From contig NC_079480.1 in NCBI RefSeq assembly GCF_026230105.1, positions 24,718,488-24,782,487 on the forward strand: DNA of 64,000 bases, written 5' to 3'. Made by a program: the position numbers and the translations under genes. The DNA is from Diorhabda sublineata. Taxonomy: Eukaryota; Arthropoda; Insecta; Coleoptera; Chrysomelidae. The notes beneath the pieces are model-generated. The model did not search any database and was not told the DNA's origin. It saw nothing but the letters and a program-made list of their open reading frames with translations. Below are positions 12,191-23,660 of this stretch, one piece after another. Each line of letters starts with the position of its first letter. Position 1 is the stretch's first letter.

Positions 12191-12699
12191 TTTGTGTTCT
12201 CATAATTCATAATTCGCGAAACAGTTATCGAAGGAAACCTCAAAGAAGTTTCTGGTAGAAAGATCTTAGACAGAGAACTTAATTCTCTAGGTAGTCACCG
12301 AATCGGACATATTTGGCACTATGATGATTCTTGCATCATCAATCGATAGCTTGATATGAAAAATTCTTTATTGCTTCAACTTTTGATGGAGAAAAGATAT
12401 ATGTTTCTTGACATTAATACAGGGATAAGTATAACATGAAGATCTTATATCAATATAGAAACTATAATCGTTGTTTTGTGCCGAGAACAGATTTGATTGT
12501 TCCACAATTAAACTAACAATATCATCATTAACAATTTTATTAAATACTTCAGCAAGATTTAGATCTTCTTACTTACTTCCGACTATTCATATTCATAGTT
12601 CTTTAGGCTTCTGTTGGGAAATAATCGTACTGAAAGAAAAACGTCATCTTCAAAAGCATCGTCACTGCTTTAACATCGTCTTCAACGTGGCCAGGAATA
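12191..12699. other. unassigned stretch
   Basis: Nothing is recognisable here. A 79-codon frame at 12471-12710 looks like part of the degenerate sequence downstream of the reverse transcriptase relic. Confidence 0.3.
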
Positions 12700-13510
12700 T
12701 CAGGAAGTGACTTTTATTTGATTTGACAATCGACTGCAGAAGGAAGACTTACGAAATGAAGATCACCAGTGCGTTCAGACAAATCTATATCAGCGATGGC
12801 TGCAGATACTATATACTATATGAATATAAGAATGTACAGGAACTGGAAATATTTTTCCGTTTTCTGTGTAAAAAGCAAGCTCAAGAGGGTAAACCTCAAA
12901 ACATTTAATAAGTGATTCGAGTGATGTCTGCAGCCTGGAGATGCCTGTTGATATTGAACTTCTGTATTTGGCCACGTGACCATGCCAGGACATACTGCTC
13001 CCAAATTCAACACCCAACAAATAATGTCGCAGTGCTAAGCCTGGGTATTTGCTGCATTAAACTCAATCAGATTGCTTGTACTCTACTGCAGAAAGTTTTC
13101 AAAACCGGCGAAGCTGTAGATCGAGTTTGCAGTTCTGTGAAGTAGATCGTTGATGTACAGAAAAAAGGGAGTCGGTGATTGGGGGACACCAGTGTTGACC
13201 ACAAACCTTTCTGAGGTACAAACATCAATAACGACTTGGTACTATCTTAATTTATTTAGAACGATGACAGGCAAAATCCTGAAAATACTTCGCTATGTCC
13301 AGAGATTCCGAATATTTCTTTATAACTTCAGTCTATACATAGACCAGGAAATCCTCAGTTGATTTATGTTAATGAGTCGTATTGAGGGACGCTGATGATG
13401 TTAGTCAATGGCTGGGACTAAAGTAATCGGATAGTACTTTCTGGGAACCGTCATTTTTTCCTTATTTTTTGGATGGGTTGAGACCGATCAAGTTACCAAT
13501 TTGCAGGGTA
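12700..13510 (-). pseudogene. Jockey-like non-LTR reverse transcriptase relic
   Basis: Read on the minus strand, VPRKYYPITLVPAI (near 13440) corresponds to the finger region. VNTGVPQSPTPFFLYINDLL (13150-13210) is the conserved G-x-P-Q-G-S motif, with the Gly and Ser changed. ANSIYSFAG follows where FADD is expected, so the catalytic Asp pair is lost. SNLIEFNAANTQA (around 13050-13080) and LGVEFGSSMSWHGHVA (12965-13015) are the thumb/connection region typical of Jockey/I-type elements. Stops and frame changes are frequent. It is a dead internal fragment. Confidence 0.8.
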
Positions 13511-15130
13511 CGATGAGGTCAAATGGGTTAAGAGATACTTAGAATTCAAAGTCGTTAACATGTTGTGGGGAAATAGCTGTTATGCTCAATAGTCGAATTG
13601 CTGTTTTTTTTTTATTTCGAAACTATATTTTTCATATAATTCTCAAAGATATTTAACATACTGACATTTTTATTACACAATATAATGTCAGAATGAAAAT
13701 TCTGCAGTTTGCTAATGTAAGTAGCTTTATTGATAGTATATTATCTAAATGATAGTTATCAATTATCACTTTGTTACTTTTACAGCTAGTATATATAAAA
13801 TTTGTCCGTAATAGTACATTTTTCCCCACCGAATACGAATTTAAAGGTGAGCCGTCTTATTTCGTTTATAAAAAACGCGTCACGTAAAACGGAATCAGTA
13901 AAAAGTTAGTTTTATAGCTGAAACTGCGGCGGCCCAGCACTGAAAAATTAATATCGTACAACAGAGTTGTCGCACATAAAAATAAACTAAGGGTCGCACG
14001 CTTCTTGCCATTATATTCAAGTGTTTAATGACTATCACTTTAAGGGAAATTGGAGTAAGACGGGCAAGTTCAGAGCATAATAAATTAAAGACTTGTATAG
14101 TGAATATAAAGCAAAAGGACCAGTACTAATATTGACCAATATTCCCAGCTTCAGCTTTATCAGTTTTAAAAGGGTTAAGTTTTCATTTTTATAGCTAACT
14201 GATATGCCAAATATTTCGAATTTTACAAATTTTCTTCATCTACTTATTGTTTCCGAGACAAAATGCAGAAGCGTTTTTGATTGCTAGGAGATGTAATTTA
14301 ATAGATCTCCAATAGTTATTTAATATAAAGTTTCCTCCAATTTCAATAAAATAACCTAGACATCATCGCCTCATTGACAAAAATCTTCGTTGAATAAGAA
14401 CTTTGAAATCTAATGAAATGATTGGAAAGCTCATCACATGGTTTTGTTCAAAAAATAATTTAAAGTTAATTAGTCTAAGCGAATTGCAAATTCGACAGAG
14501 ATGCTTTAGAACCGCAAACGACTGATGGGAAATATTCGTAGGATGATGGGTATTCAGCTTATAAACGTCCGTAGTCAGCGTCGCATCGACAATTTTAAAT
14601 TGGAGTCATTTGGGATGTTGCCAAATTTTTATTTGAATTATATTTATTCAGTTTTTGAAAGATAAAGTTGAATTATTTTATTGCCAACAAAGTAACGAAG
14701 TAACATAAGTAATTTTCTAACACAGAAAGAGTTTTTTATCAATTTCCGAACGTCGCATTATATTTTTACAGTGGAAATTTTAAATTTGAAACTTATGAAA
14801 ATCTTTCATTTTTATTATTAGTTTTGTGAAACAGTATCTAGCAGTTTATGAGAAGAAAGCAGTTAAAGAGAACGAGCCCTTGGGATATAGAGAGAAAATT
14901 TGTTACGGGAAAAAAAAGAAAGCACGGGAAACACAAAAAAAAACGTTTAGAATTGGTACAATGAAACAAAAGAAACAGGAAGGAGAAATATTTGCTGAGC
15001 AGTTGCCAGAATGATGTAGATACTCGAAAATTCCAGACAAAGAAAAAAATATTGAACCAAAGTAAAAAAGAACTTGAAGCAGTCAAAAATATAAATAATT
15101 AATTAAAAATTTCAATGATAATGAAAACAG
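13511..15130. other. unassigned AT-rich stretch
   Basis: I recognise no gene. A Lys/Glu-rich 62-codon frame at 14826-15014 mirrors purine-rich sequence and has no family signature. A less AT-rich part lies at 13850-14000 but carries no motif I can name. Confidence 0.35.
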
Positions 15131-15136
15131 AAAATA

Positions 15137-15730
15137 TCACAAAGTAAGCAAAGAGCAAGTGGAAGATGCAAGCCGTAAACTTCTAGCTTGATTAGGAGTG
15201 CTACAATAACTGTAGATAAAACAGATCTTCCCCACTAATATAAAAGTTGAACGACAAATCTCCATTGGTTGTAACCCCCAAGGTAGCCTGAGCTTCTTGG
15301 AGTTGTAATCTTCATCTGTGTCATGCGTGTCTGGGAGCTGCTTTGATGTTGCGTTTTTCTTACTAAGGCTGGTAATGCAAACTTTTGGCGCGTGACCTTT
15401 TTTTGAACAGAGTTTGTAGAAAAGCTTCTTTCGATCTATATAGCAATCGTTTGATCTATTGGAGGCCGAGGCACAGTTGAAACAAAGACCGTGAATACCT
15501 AACGCGCGATTTTTCGTTGCTGACTCTGAGGTTGCTGACTTTTTTTTGTCGGATGGAGAACGGTAGTTATGGCATGGCATGTTATATGTGGCATTTCCAA
15601 GAGTTAAGCTAAAAACTACGTTGAAAGTTATTCCAAATGAAAATTCTAGACAAATCCCGCTATATAGTATGGAAGGAAATATTAGATTAAGTACGGATAG
15701 TCTTTGTTGACTAGTTATAACAAATATCAA
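15137..15730 (-). pseudogene. gag-type double zinc-knuckle relic of a retroelement
   Basis: The frame reads GIHGLCFNCASASNRSNDC and, 11 residues later, LFYKLCSKKGHAPKVC. These are two diverged CCHC knuckles in tandem: the first has Asn where His is expected, and the second has lost its first Cys. Paired knuckles of the form C-x-x-C...C followed by C-x-x-C-x-K-x-GH-x-x-K-V-C are typical of Ty3/Gypsy-type Gag and bind the element's RNA. The 197-codon frame is open, but the flanking residues do not show a protease or capsid I can name. It is probably an old LTR-retroelement fragment. Confidence 0.5.
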
Positions 15731-15763
15731 AAAATTGGAACTTGCAGCAAATTTTGGAAAGAT

Positions 15764-15797
15764 CCAAGGTTTCGGGAAGTGTTTTCCCCATCATCAG
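15764..15797 (-). ncRNA. candidate hammerhead ribozyme half-core
   Basis: On the minus strand CTGATGA (15791-15797) is followed by a short hairpin (GGGAA paired with TTCCC around a five-base loop) and then GAAAC (15769-15773). This is the order of the hammerhead catalytic core CUGANGA, helix II, GAAA. Helix I does not pair and helix III is poor, so a complete self-cleaving fold is not demonstrated. It lies just upstream (minus strand) of the zinc-knuckle relic. Confidence 0.3.
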
Positions 15798-15934
15798 GGT
15801 AACTCCAGTATAAGTGGAGAAGTAAATAAAAATCAAACATTGTATATAACACGAAATATATTTTGAAGTCAACTAACGTTCAATTTGAGGATGAATTCCT
15901 AGGTGTTGGGTTAGGTTAGTAGTAACTCCGTGTT

Positions 15935-16060
15935 AAAGGAGTTAAAACTATCTGTATACGGCATAATAACTAAATAGTAAAATCATGAAAATTTCTACGT
16001 TTGGGTTTCCGAATACGATCTTTTTAACTAAAACATTGTCAAAGATGCAGATAGACCACG
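15935..16060 (+). repeat. partial copy of the ACAGGGTGT repeat family
   Basis: The block from GAGTTAAAACTATCTGTA to GATACGATCTTTTT-like wording (here GAATACGATCTTTTTAACT) matches the module at 22335-22430 with scattered changes. It also matches 17090-17195 on the other strand. The ACAGGGTGT end itself is missing here. Confidence 0.6.
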
Positions 16061-16609
16061 ATCGAATCCCCAACAATTTGAAGGTATTCGGTTCACTTTA
16101 AGCAAAAGTTAATCGAATTAAACCATTTGTGACAATTATAAGATGTGCTAAAAAATTTTATTGAAAATTAAAGGCCAAAGAAAAATGTTTATTTATAATT
16201 TCATTAGTCTTGAGACAACATGGGCCAACAAGAGATATAGGGGGACAAACAGATATTATACCGAATCTTATTTAACAAAGTTTATACGACAATAGTAATA
16301 TATGAAGGAAAATAAACTATATTCCGCCTTATTTTCCACCATTACTTTGACTTTTTAAGTGTTTTATTTTATGATTCGTTTCAAAAATTTTAGTTGTAGA
16401 TTGACAGCAATTAAAAATCGCCGTAACTGCGATGCGGTTAATAACAAACAAAATCCACGATTTTTTTTTTGATATCCTCCTCGTAAACAAACAAATTATT
16501 TCTAAATTAGTTGAATCGATAGTCATATATATTAGTTGAATGATAAATGATTTGAGTTACTAATAATAAACAAAACAACTAAGAGTTCTCAGAAATGTTT
16601 TAAAGTAAA

Positions 16610-17200
16610 TGTTCAAAATTTTCGGCATAGATTCAAATACGTCTGAACCTGAAAGTATACATGGATTTGCCTTATTTTTCATCCCTGGATGCATTAAAAT
16701 AGAAAAAACCGGGTGGTTCTGTTTAAAAAAATGAAGAAATTTGATATTTATAAAGTTAAAGTTTGAACACTTTTTATACACACCCTGTATATAATGCAAA
16801 ATTTTTCAACATAGATTGAGATACGGCTGACTTTGCTTAAAGCAACTGAACTGAAACCATTTTCATATCTTTAAGGATATCTCGTAAAAAATAATTTATA
16901 AAGATCTGCAACGGTCAAATTTCTTACAAAAAATAAATAACTCAAAAAGTATGCATTTTTCGAAAAAAGTTTGTAGACAAAAATATACTAAAATTTTACA
17001 TCGATTTCAAAAATGTATTAATATACAGGATGTTCTATTTAAAATAATAAAGTTCCGGTTCTACCGGATGCAGGCTATCTTTGAAAATATTTCAGTTAAA
17101 AAGATCGTATCCAAAAACTCAAACGTAGAAATTTTCATGATTTTACTTCAAGTATTTTGCCATATACAGATAGTATTAACTCGTCGTGTATAAACCAAAA
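16610..17200 (-). repeat. dispersed repeat, copy A (minus orientation)
   Basis: This copy matches 22321-22870 reversed and 23270-23660 directly. Shared landmarks are CCGGGTGGTTCTGTTTAAAA, AACACTTTTTATACACACC, CTGTATATAATGCAAAATTT and GTCAAATTTCTTACAAAAA. Short ACACCCTGTATA and ATACAGGATGTTC blocks divide it into modules, as if small TA-flanked elements lay side by side. Frames such as 16560-16799 only reflect nucleotide similarity between copies. Confidence 0.75.
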
Positions 17201-17335
17201 CAAAAACTTGGAGCATATTTTGGAAAGTGAGAACTCTTTATTATTCAAATCACCAATTCATGCTTTTTATTATTTTGTGAAAAATATTATTTATTTTCCA
17301 TCATTTGATCAGTATTTGAATATAATTTCTAAAAA

Positions 17336-18431
17336 ACTCAATTTACCAAAAAATTGTGTGTGTCAGCTCCGACGCACGACTGGAGTTTACTCCTTAATTT
17401 CGATAGTCTAACCAGACGCAAAAAGAGTTTATTTAACTTAAAAAAGATTGGTTGATTGCCAAAATATTTTGGGCTTCCTTCATTAGTTTTTTTTAATCTG
17501 TAAGCTCGCTGTCTCTCGGCTGGAGTTTTTGGAGGTTTAGATTTTTTCCTAGTCAAAAAATATAAAAAAAATTAGAAAATTTATAAATGCATAATTATAA
17601 AAATTTTAACCGACTTTAAGAAAATTGATAAAAAAAGGTTTTTATAAACATTTTTTTTTAATTATTATATTCAATTTTTTATTTAAAATATAATATTATC
17701 TTAATAATTAACAAAAATGGTTATAAAAAGATAATTATGTCACTAAATCTTTCACATACAATAATAAATAGTACATGAAAATTATTTAAATAAGCTAAAA
17801 AATAACTTTTCGAAAGAAAATTATATAATGAAAAAATATTGTCGATTTTTCTGATAATATTATCGAATTATTGACTACAGTTGTTAATATTTAAAAATTA
17901 TTTATAAATTAAATCATAATAATGTGGAAGAATTTATAGACATCGACAAAAAAATTAATTTTTGGTTAGGTTAGAAATTTTCTATTTTATGTGGATGTGC
18001 TCGATAATTCATATTGGGTTGATTATCTAATTTTATGTGTTGTTTTCAAATATATATTTATATGAACTACATCGATAGTTATTAAAATATTTAATAAATA
18101 CAAATTGCACATGCTCATACATATAATACATATAATACATACGTACCTTGCAACCACGTGTTTGTTAGATGTTCCGGCAATATCATCTACACCTCTTTCT
18201 GCCATAGTTATTTGAAAATACTTTCAGTCCACTTTAACGGAACACAATGATAATAAAACTTCACAATGACAGCAATATAAGTATGTTGACACTGACAAAT
18301 TAGAAAGTTGCGCATCATAGGGTGCGCACCAAAAACGTAACGAGGTCATTCATCGATAGATTTTACTCCTCACATTTTTCTCATACCGGGCCCCTTATAT
18401 ATGCAAATCGATTCTTAAGGAGTAAACTCCA
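17336..18431 (-). mobile_element. intron-containing mini-gene element, copy 1
   Basis: About 1.1 kb matches 43330-44432 in opposite orientation, including promoter-like DNA, both exons and the intron, so the copying was at DNA level. The edges carry TGGAGTTTACTCCTTAA at 17381-17397 and its reverse complement ending at 18431, a 17-bp inverted pair. Copy 2 has the motif only at its 5' end and shares sequence beyond the 17381 motif, so the true 3' boundary is uncertain. A TATATA box lies upstream of the reading frame. No target duplication was found. Confidence 0.6.
17338..18205 (-). CDS. mini-gene copy 1: two-exon frame with AERQRAYR basic motif
   Basis: Exon 1 (18205 down to 18147) encodes MAERGVDDIAGTSNK-type residues and ends AG before GTACGT. 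The intron runs to CTAG at 17549-17550, and exon 2 begins at 17548. The joined frame gives KSKPPKTPAERQRAYRLKK, a basic segment resembling a bZIP basic region and also seen, from memory, in transposon-linked insect proteins. Relative to copy 2 a one-base difference after RAYRL shifts the frame, so this copy continues as NEGSPKYFGNQPIFFKLNKL to a stop at 17338 (the two exons join in frame). An insertion near 17381-17411 lies within the tail. Either the tail differs functionally or this copy is a pseudogene. Confidence 0.4.
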
Positions 18432-19639
18432 AGAAGACCTAGCAAATCTTTTCCAACCAGGTACTAGTACTTATAGATACAATTTCAAAAAAACGTTAAT
18501 GATCCAAAATCGTCAGCATTTATTGAATGAACGATTCTATTTTGCAGATCCTTATGGTCGTTGATACTTTATATACAGGGAATTTCTAATTCCATACCTA
18601 TCATTATAATCAGGGTGAATATTTCCCATTTAAATTATTGAAAACAAAACAATTATCCGACCGAAATTTGAATTTTAGATACATTTAGTATTAGTTGTTA
18701 AAGAAAATTAGGAATTTAGTTGAATAGATTGCGTGTATTTAACTTTATACATGTCATGATACAAACAGACTTCACGATTGAATAATACCAGAAATCATAA
18801 AACTGCCTTAACATTTTCGTCCCACTTTCAAATTTATCGTTACCGTTATATGTCATGCCATTTACTTCCGAGATACTAGAAACTAAAATAGTAACAACAC
18901 AAATTTACAAATTCCGTTTCGACTAATTTGAATGAAAATAAAAATAGAAATAAAAAAATCAATGTAAACAAACATATAAATAAGTCTATAATTGAAATCT
19001 ATATTTATATATAGACAAAAAGAAAGTACACGCAGCAAAAAAAACTGTGCATATACACCCTAACTATAAGACCTGTTTCACACGTATGCGCTTCCATTCG
19101 GCTCGGTTCGTTTTCCGTTGAATACATAACCTCATAAATGTATTTTGGCGTTGAAGACGGCTCCTATCTTCACATGGAATTCATGAAATGATTTGGTCAA
19201 AATCCTGAAGTATTTAAAAAATTTATTAGCTTCGGAAAAATAGTAAAAATGCTCCAAATTTTTACTGCAAAGTGATTAAAGGATACACCCAATGAATTCC
19301 TATCTTTCTCATTGGTGTTTTCATTCTTCTACATTGTACAAACATGGCCATAACTTGCCTTCTCTGCACGATTACTATACCATGATGCACTTAGCTTGAT
19401 AGTTTATTTTGTTTTTTATTAGTTTTTTTATGAGACGTGTTTTTGCATTTTATTTCCATTACTGTCTATTACTCTTTCGAATGCGATGTCTACCTTTTGA
19501 GCAGACAAACCAGTGTAGCAGTAGCCTTCGTTTGTATTGGTGCTAATAGAGCAACGGATTGTTGTGAAATTTCCCATTAAACGTAGAAAAACTGTAACTG
19601 AAACTTATATTTTATCGAAACAAGTGTATGGTACGTGTT
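18432..19639. other. unassigned stretch
   Basis: Nothing is recognisable here beyond AT-rich sequence. A less AT-rich patch at 19075-19170 (CACACGTATGCGCTTCCATT and following) carries no motif that I can assign. Confidence 0.35.
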
Positions 19640-20240
19640 TTTAAGGGGTTCAAGGCTTCTAAAGATGGCCGACAAGTTGCTTCACGTTCGAGTCGCCTTT
19701 TCACGACAAAAACTAATCAAAACATAAAAAAATTCTTGCATGAGCATTCGGGTATACGAAAGTTGTGTTCGCTGTAGCTGCTTCGTAAGCTTATAATCGA
19801 CCAAAAACAACAAATATGTTTTAGAGCAGCTTTTGGAGATACTGAAACGTAATAAGCCGAATTTTTGCATCGACATGTTTAAACGACGAAATCACCGACA
19901 GACAGCCCAATTTATATAAGTACTATAATAAAACTGACAAAATTTTATGAATTGAACTTTGAATTTCTTCCGTATCCATCATATTCAGATCTTACCCCTA
20001 GCGAATTTTTCCAGTTCTCAGACCTCAAGAAAATGCTCGAGGGATATAAAATTGGCGCTAATTAGAGGTTATAGTTGCAACTGAAGCTTATTTTGAGGCA
20101 AAAGATAAATAGTACCATGAAAATGATATAAAAAAATTGTATGAACATTATATTGTCCTCGAAGGGGAATATATTGATAAAAAAATCAAATTCTTTATGA
20201 AAACAGACGTTTTCTATAATAACCTACGTACTTTTTAAGC
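19640..20240 (+). pseudogene. mariner transposase relic
   Basis: Broken frames give RKLCSL then RKLIIDQKQQ (linker before the catalytic domain), RNKPNF, and later FEFLPYPSYSDLTPSEFFQF with DLKKMLEGYKIGAN and EVIVATEAYFEAKDK. The third catalytic position reads PSE rather than PSD. The segment with the first two catalytic Asp residues is deleted. The C-terminal wording resembles the relic at 45653-47260, so both are probably irritans/mellifera-type mariners. Confidence 0.8.
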
Positions 20241-20794
20241 TCTTTATAAAAAAAACGGTGTTATATAAATAATCAATTAATAAATTTTCTTTCAATATAT
20301 TTACTACAAACAGCCCCATCTTCCTAATTCTCACTGAAGTATTTTCTCACTGACATCTAGTGTCGGCGTCCCGAATTCAAAGTTTCGATGTGATCGTGCA
20401 CAAAAGTGTATAAATGAAAAGTTTTATTTCCAAGGAGTTCGCAAGAGGTCGCAGTAGTAGAAAGGGAGTTTATTTCTTAATTATTGATTGAAAATTTGTA
20501 GGATTTCCGGGTGAAAAGGGCGTGTATTAAATAGCTTCATGTAATTATTAAAAGCCGATATAGAATAATACTTCGTAATATATGGCTGCGGGAAATCATT
20601 AAAGGAAATTGAATTTATTAACTATGGAAATCGATTATTTGAAAAGTTGTTTACATTTTTCGAAATGCTAGTTTACTAATTTACGTCATTAGCCTTTCTC
20701 TTTTTGATTTAATATTCGAATAATCGATTTAAATATGTCATTTAACCTTAACCATATGATATAAAATAGAATATGCATGAATCTACAGGGTGTG

Positions 20795-20803
20795 ATATTC
20801 TTT
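20795..20803 (+). repeat. isolated ACAGGGTGT motif
   Basis: A single ACAGGGTGT stands here after TCT. It may be the end of another member of the family at 22321, but the following sequence diverges from it. Confidence 0.3.
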
Positions 20804-20879
20804 ACGATGTATTCGTGAAGTAACTTACTAACCAAACTATCGGAGCTAAAACATATTTGTTTTTTATTTAATTTCCGAT

Positions 20880-21720
20880 ATTTATTACTAAATGTAAGTT
20901 ACAATAAATTTTCTACCTTGATGATAAAGGTATAAGTGATATCAGTGAACAAGCTTGACAAACCCTTTACACAAATTGTATTCACCAATGATTGGAAGTG
21001 AATTGTGAATTGACATCGACGTCAGTTTGGAAGCGCCGTTCTCCAAGTCACTGCTTCAGTTCAAGGAAAACATGGAAATCACTCAGTGCTAAGTCGGAAC
21101 GGTATGGTGGGCGTTCGAAAATGTCCCATTGAAATTGCTGAAAGAGTCGTTGGGTTACTCAAGGGCTATGATGACAGGCATTGGAACAGAAGTCATGTCT
21201 CTTTGTTACTTTTAAATAGATTTCCTTAAGTTTCACAATATGAATCGACATTAATTGTTGTTCCAGGCTGCATAAACTCCACAAGACTTATTACAACTCA
21301 TTTTGAGCTTAAAAAAAGTTGTCATAACAGAATTTTACGGCTGTTGATTGTTCGTGCGAATTTTGTGGGACTCTTTGGAGAGTTTTTGGGCATCCATAGT
21401 TGTAATTATCGTTTCGTGTCGGGCGTGGCATACAGATTTCAGAAAATCTTCTCCATCAATATAGTAATGGTGAAGAAACTCCAAAGCTGCACCGATTCGG
21501 CGAGTTTTGTGGTTTTCATTTAACATTGTTGAACTCAACTCAACTAGAAATTACGTGCTGGACTCTTCAGTGATAGAGTGTTTGAGTGCAGTTGTCTAGT
21601 GAGCAAACCAATCACCTGCTGCATTCCTGGTCATCATAGAGTGCATTCGGAGGTTGTAGAAGACATTCTGGATTACACTTTGGTATTTTTACAATCTTGA
21701 TGGAGCCTACGAATCATTTA
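20880..21720 (-). pseudogene. mariner transposase relic (different subfamily)
   Basis: On the minus strand LNENHKTRRIGAALEFLHHY and DGEDFLKSV open the catalytic domain. The region of the first Asp has become HARHETI. Further on come AWNNN, NLRKSI and NGTFSNAHHTVPT, which align in order with the strand leading to the second and third catalytic positions, but the key residues are lost. Many stops are present. LNENHKTRR...FLHHY distinguishes it from the other mariners in the window. It is heavily decayed. Confidence 0.65.
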
Positions 21721-21900
21721 GATGATACTTTTGCGTAGTAGATGTTAAATGTTTCAATTGAAATAAAACGTGGAGATACTCAGAATTACAGTCTACGAAC
21801 TGTCCGATTCTACATAGTGAAAATATCTTTCGGGCTATTTATGCCTCTAAAGTAATTCCCATACAGAAAAAATGATGTTGCTAAATTTACAGCAATCGGG

Positions 21901-22170
21901 ACCGTCTACCTGTATAGTATAGCTGGGAAAAGCTTTGTGTTGGTCGTCGATAATTACCTAGGTAATCATAAAGCAGCAAATTATGAAGAAATGGTGGAAA
22001 ATATGCTGAGAAACTTTCAGACTTTAGGAGCAAATATGAGGATTAACCATCTAGATAAATTTGCGGATAATTTAGGAAATTATAGAGAAGAACAGGGAGT
22101 GCGGTTCCACCAAGGGAAGAGATCAGGGTCGATGTCGAAAAAACATATAAAAGGAAAAATAAAATATATT
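21901..22170 (+). pseudogene. relic of a widespread arthropod multicopy protein family (function unknown)
   Basis: The frame 21937-22221 contains VDNYLGNHKAANYEEMVE, then NMLRNFQTLGANM, a short gap, NHLDKFADNLGNYREEQGV and RFHQ. I recall the same order (a FLGN box, a LG-N-M box, then H-LD-F-x-NLG-x-x-EEQG-RFHQ) in anonymous proteins present in many copies in insects and cnidarians, and suspect a mobile-element origin. Between GANM and NHLDKF the usual -HFLHSHLD- wording is shortened, and downstream of RFHQ the similarity fades, so this copy is truncated. No enzymatic role can be stated. Confidence 0.5.
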
Positions 22171-22320
22171 TTTGACAAAAAAATTGAACTGAACCTTATA
22201 GAAGCATTGTTAATTTTATGAATTCTGTGCATATATACACCCCAAAATCATTTTTATATCTAGGGTATAGTGAAATTTTCTTTATAATTATTTATTCTAG
22301 AGTATAATATTTTCACACTA

Positions 22321-22905
22321 ATATACAGGGTGTCCCACGACGAGTTAAAACTATCTGTACATGGTAAAATCATGAAAATTTCTACGTTTGGTTTTTCGGA
22401 TACGATCTTTTTGAGTGAAATATTTTGGCCGACTTCCAGTTCTACCGGGAGACGACTGTAATTTTGTTATTTTAAAAAGAACACCCTATATATTAATACA
22501 TTTTTGAAATATAAGTAAAATTTTAGTATACTTTTGCTTAAAAACTTTCTGAGTTATTAATTTTTTTGTAACAAATTTGACCATTGCAGACCCTTTTTAC
22601 GAAGAAATCTTCAAATATATTAAAACGGTTTCCATTCAGTTGTTTTAAGTAATGTCAGAGGTATTTGAATCTATGTTAAAAATTTTTCATTTTATACAGG
22701 GTTTGTATGAAAAGTGTTTAAAGTTTAACTTCATAAATATCAAATATCTTTATTTTTTTTTAATTGAACCACCTGGTTTTTTCAATGTTAATGCATTCAG
22801 TGTTAAAAATAAGACAATTTCATGTATACTTTCCCATAACTAAACCTTACCGTTATCCAGATATTGAATGTATTCTGTAAATTTCTAGAGATGGAGGTGC
22901 AGGTC
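22321..22905 (+). repeat. dispersed repeat, copy C, with ACAGGGTGT modules
   Basis: The block opens at ATACAGGGTGTCCCACGACG and contains an inverted AACACCCTATAT at about 22484-22495, framing a 170-bp module. A second ATACAGGG lies near 22697. The inner part pairs with 23205-23660 on the opposite strand, so the two copies form a large inverted repeat with a loop of about 300 bases. Shared wording includes TTGAACCACCTGGTTTTTTC and AAACCTTACCGTTATCC. Confidence 0.75.
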
Positions 22906-23204
22906 AATAACTGGTTTAATTGGAACTTTTGCTTCAAATAAACCGAATAGCTTCAAATTTTTGAGGATTCTTTCATTGAATAATGACAGTTAAATAAGTG
23001 TCATTTATTATACAGCCTACTAAAAGTATACACAATAAATTAAAACGTGTTCAAAAATATAATAATAATTAAAAATCTCAAATATCTCGAAAACGACTAA
23101 AAGTTGGAATAGGATTATTAAATTTGACTTGATTTTTTTCACAAACCTTCACAAGATAAAGAAAAATACTTTTTTATTTTTTAATACTTGTATCAACGCG
23201 TCAA

Positions 23205-23660
23205 AATAAAATTTAGACCACACCTGCATCTCTAAAAATTTACAGAAACTATTTAATATCTGGATAACGGTAAGGTTTAGGTAAAGTATACATGGATTTA
23301 CCTTATTTTTTATCCCTGAATGCATTAAAATAGAAAAAACCGGGTGGTTCTGTTTAAAAAAATGAAGAAATTTGATATTTATGAAGTTAAACTTTGAACA
23401 CTTTTTATACACACTCTGTATATAATGCAAAATTTTTCAACATAGATTAAGATACGGCTGACTTTGCTTAAAGCAACCGATTAGAAACCATTTTCATATC
23501 TCTAAGGGTATCCTCGTAAAAAAATAATTTATAAGAGACTGCAACGGTCAAATTTTTTACAAAAAAATTGAAAACAAAAAAGTATGCATTTTTCGAAGAA
23601 AGTTTTGAGACAAAAGTATATTAAAATTTCACGTAAATTTCAAAAATGTATTAATTAGCA
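23205..23660 (-). repeat. dispersed repeat, copy B (inverted partner of copy C)
   Basis: This is the reverse-oriented partner of copy C and is closest to copy A at 16650-17020. It contains GGTAAGGTTTAG, CCGGGTGGTTCTGTTTAAAA and CTGTATATAATGCAAAATTT. It stops at the sequence corresponding to 22497 in copy C, so the 170-bp ACAGGGTGT module is missing. The minus-strand frame at 23149-23430 is not a gene. Confidence 0.75.

Noticed and set aside
14826..15014. Lys/Glu-rich 62-codon frame as a gene
   Set aside because: Composition follows a purine-rich stretch, with no motif, splice or promoter support.
17381..18431. TGGAGTTTACTCCTTAA as proven terminal inverted repeats of the mini-gene element
   Set aside because: Copy 2 lacks the 3' motif but shares sequence beyond it, and no target duplication is present; kept only as an observation.
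16560..23430. Similar minus-strand frames at 16560-16799 and 23149-23430 as a conserved small protein
   Set aside because: They lie in copies of the same DNA repeat and are no better conserved than the non-coding parts.
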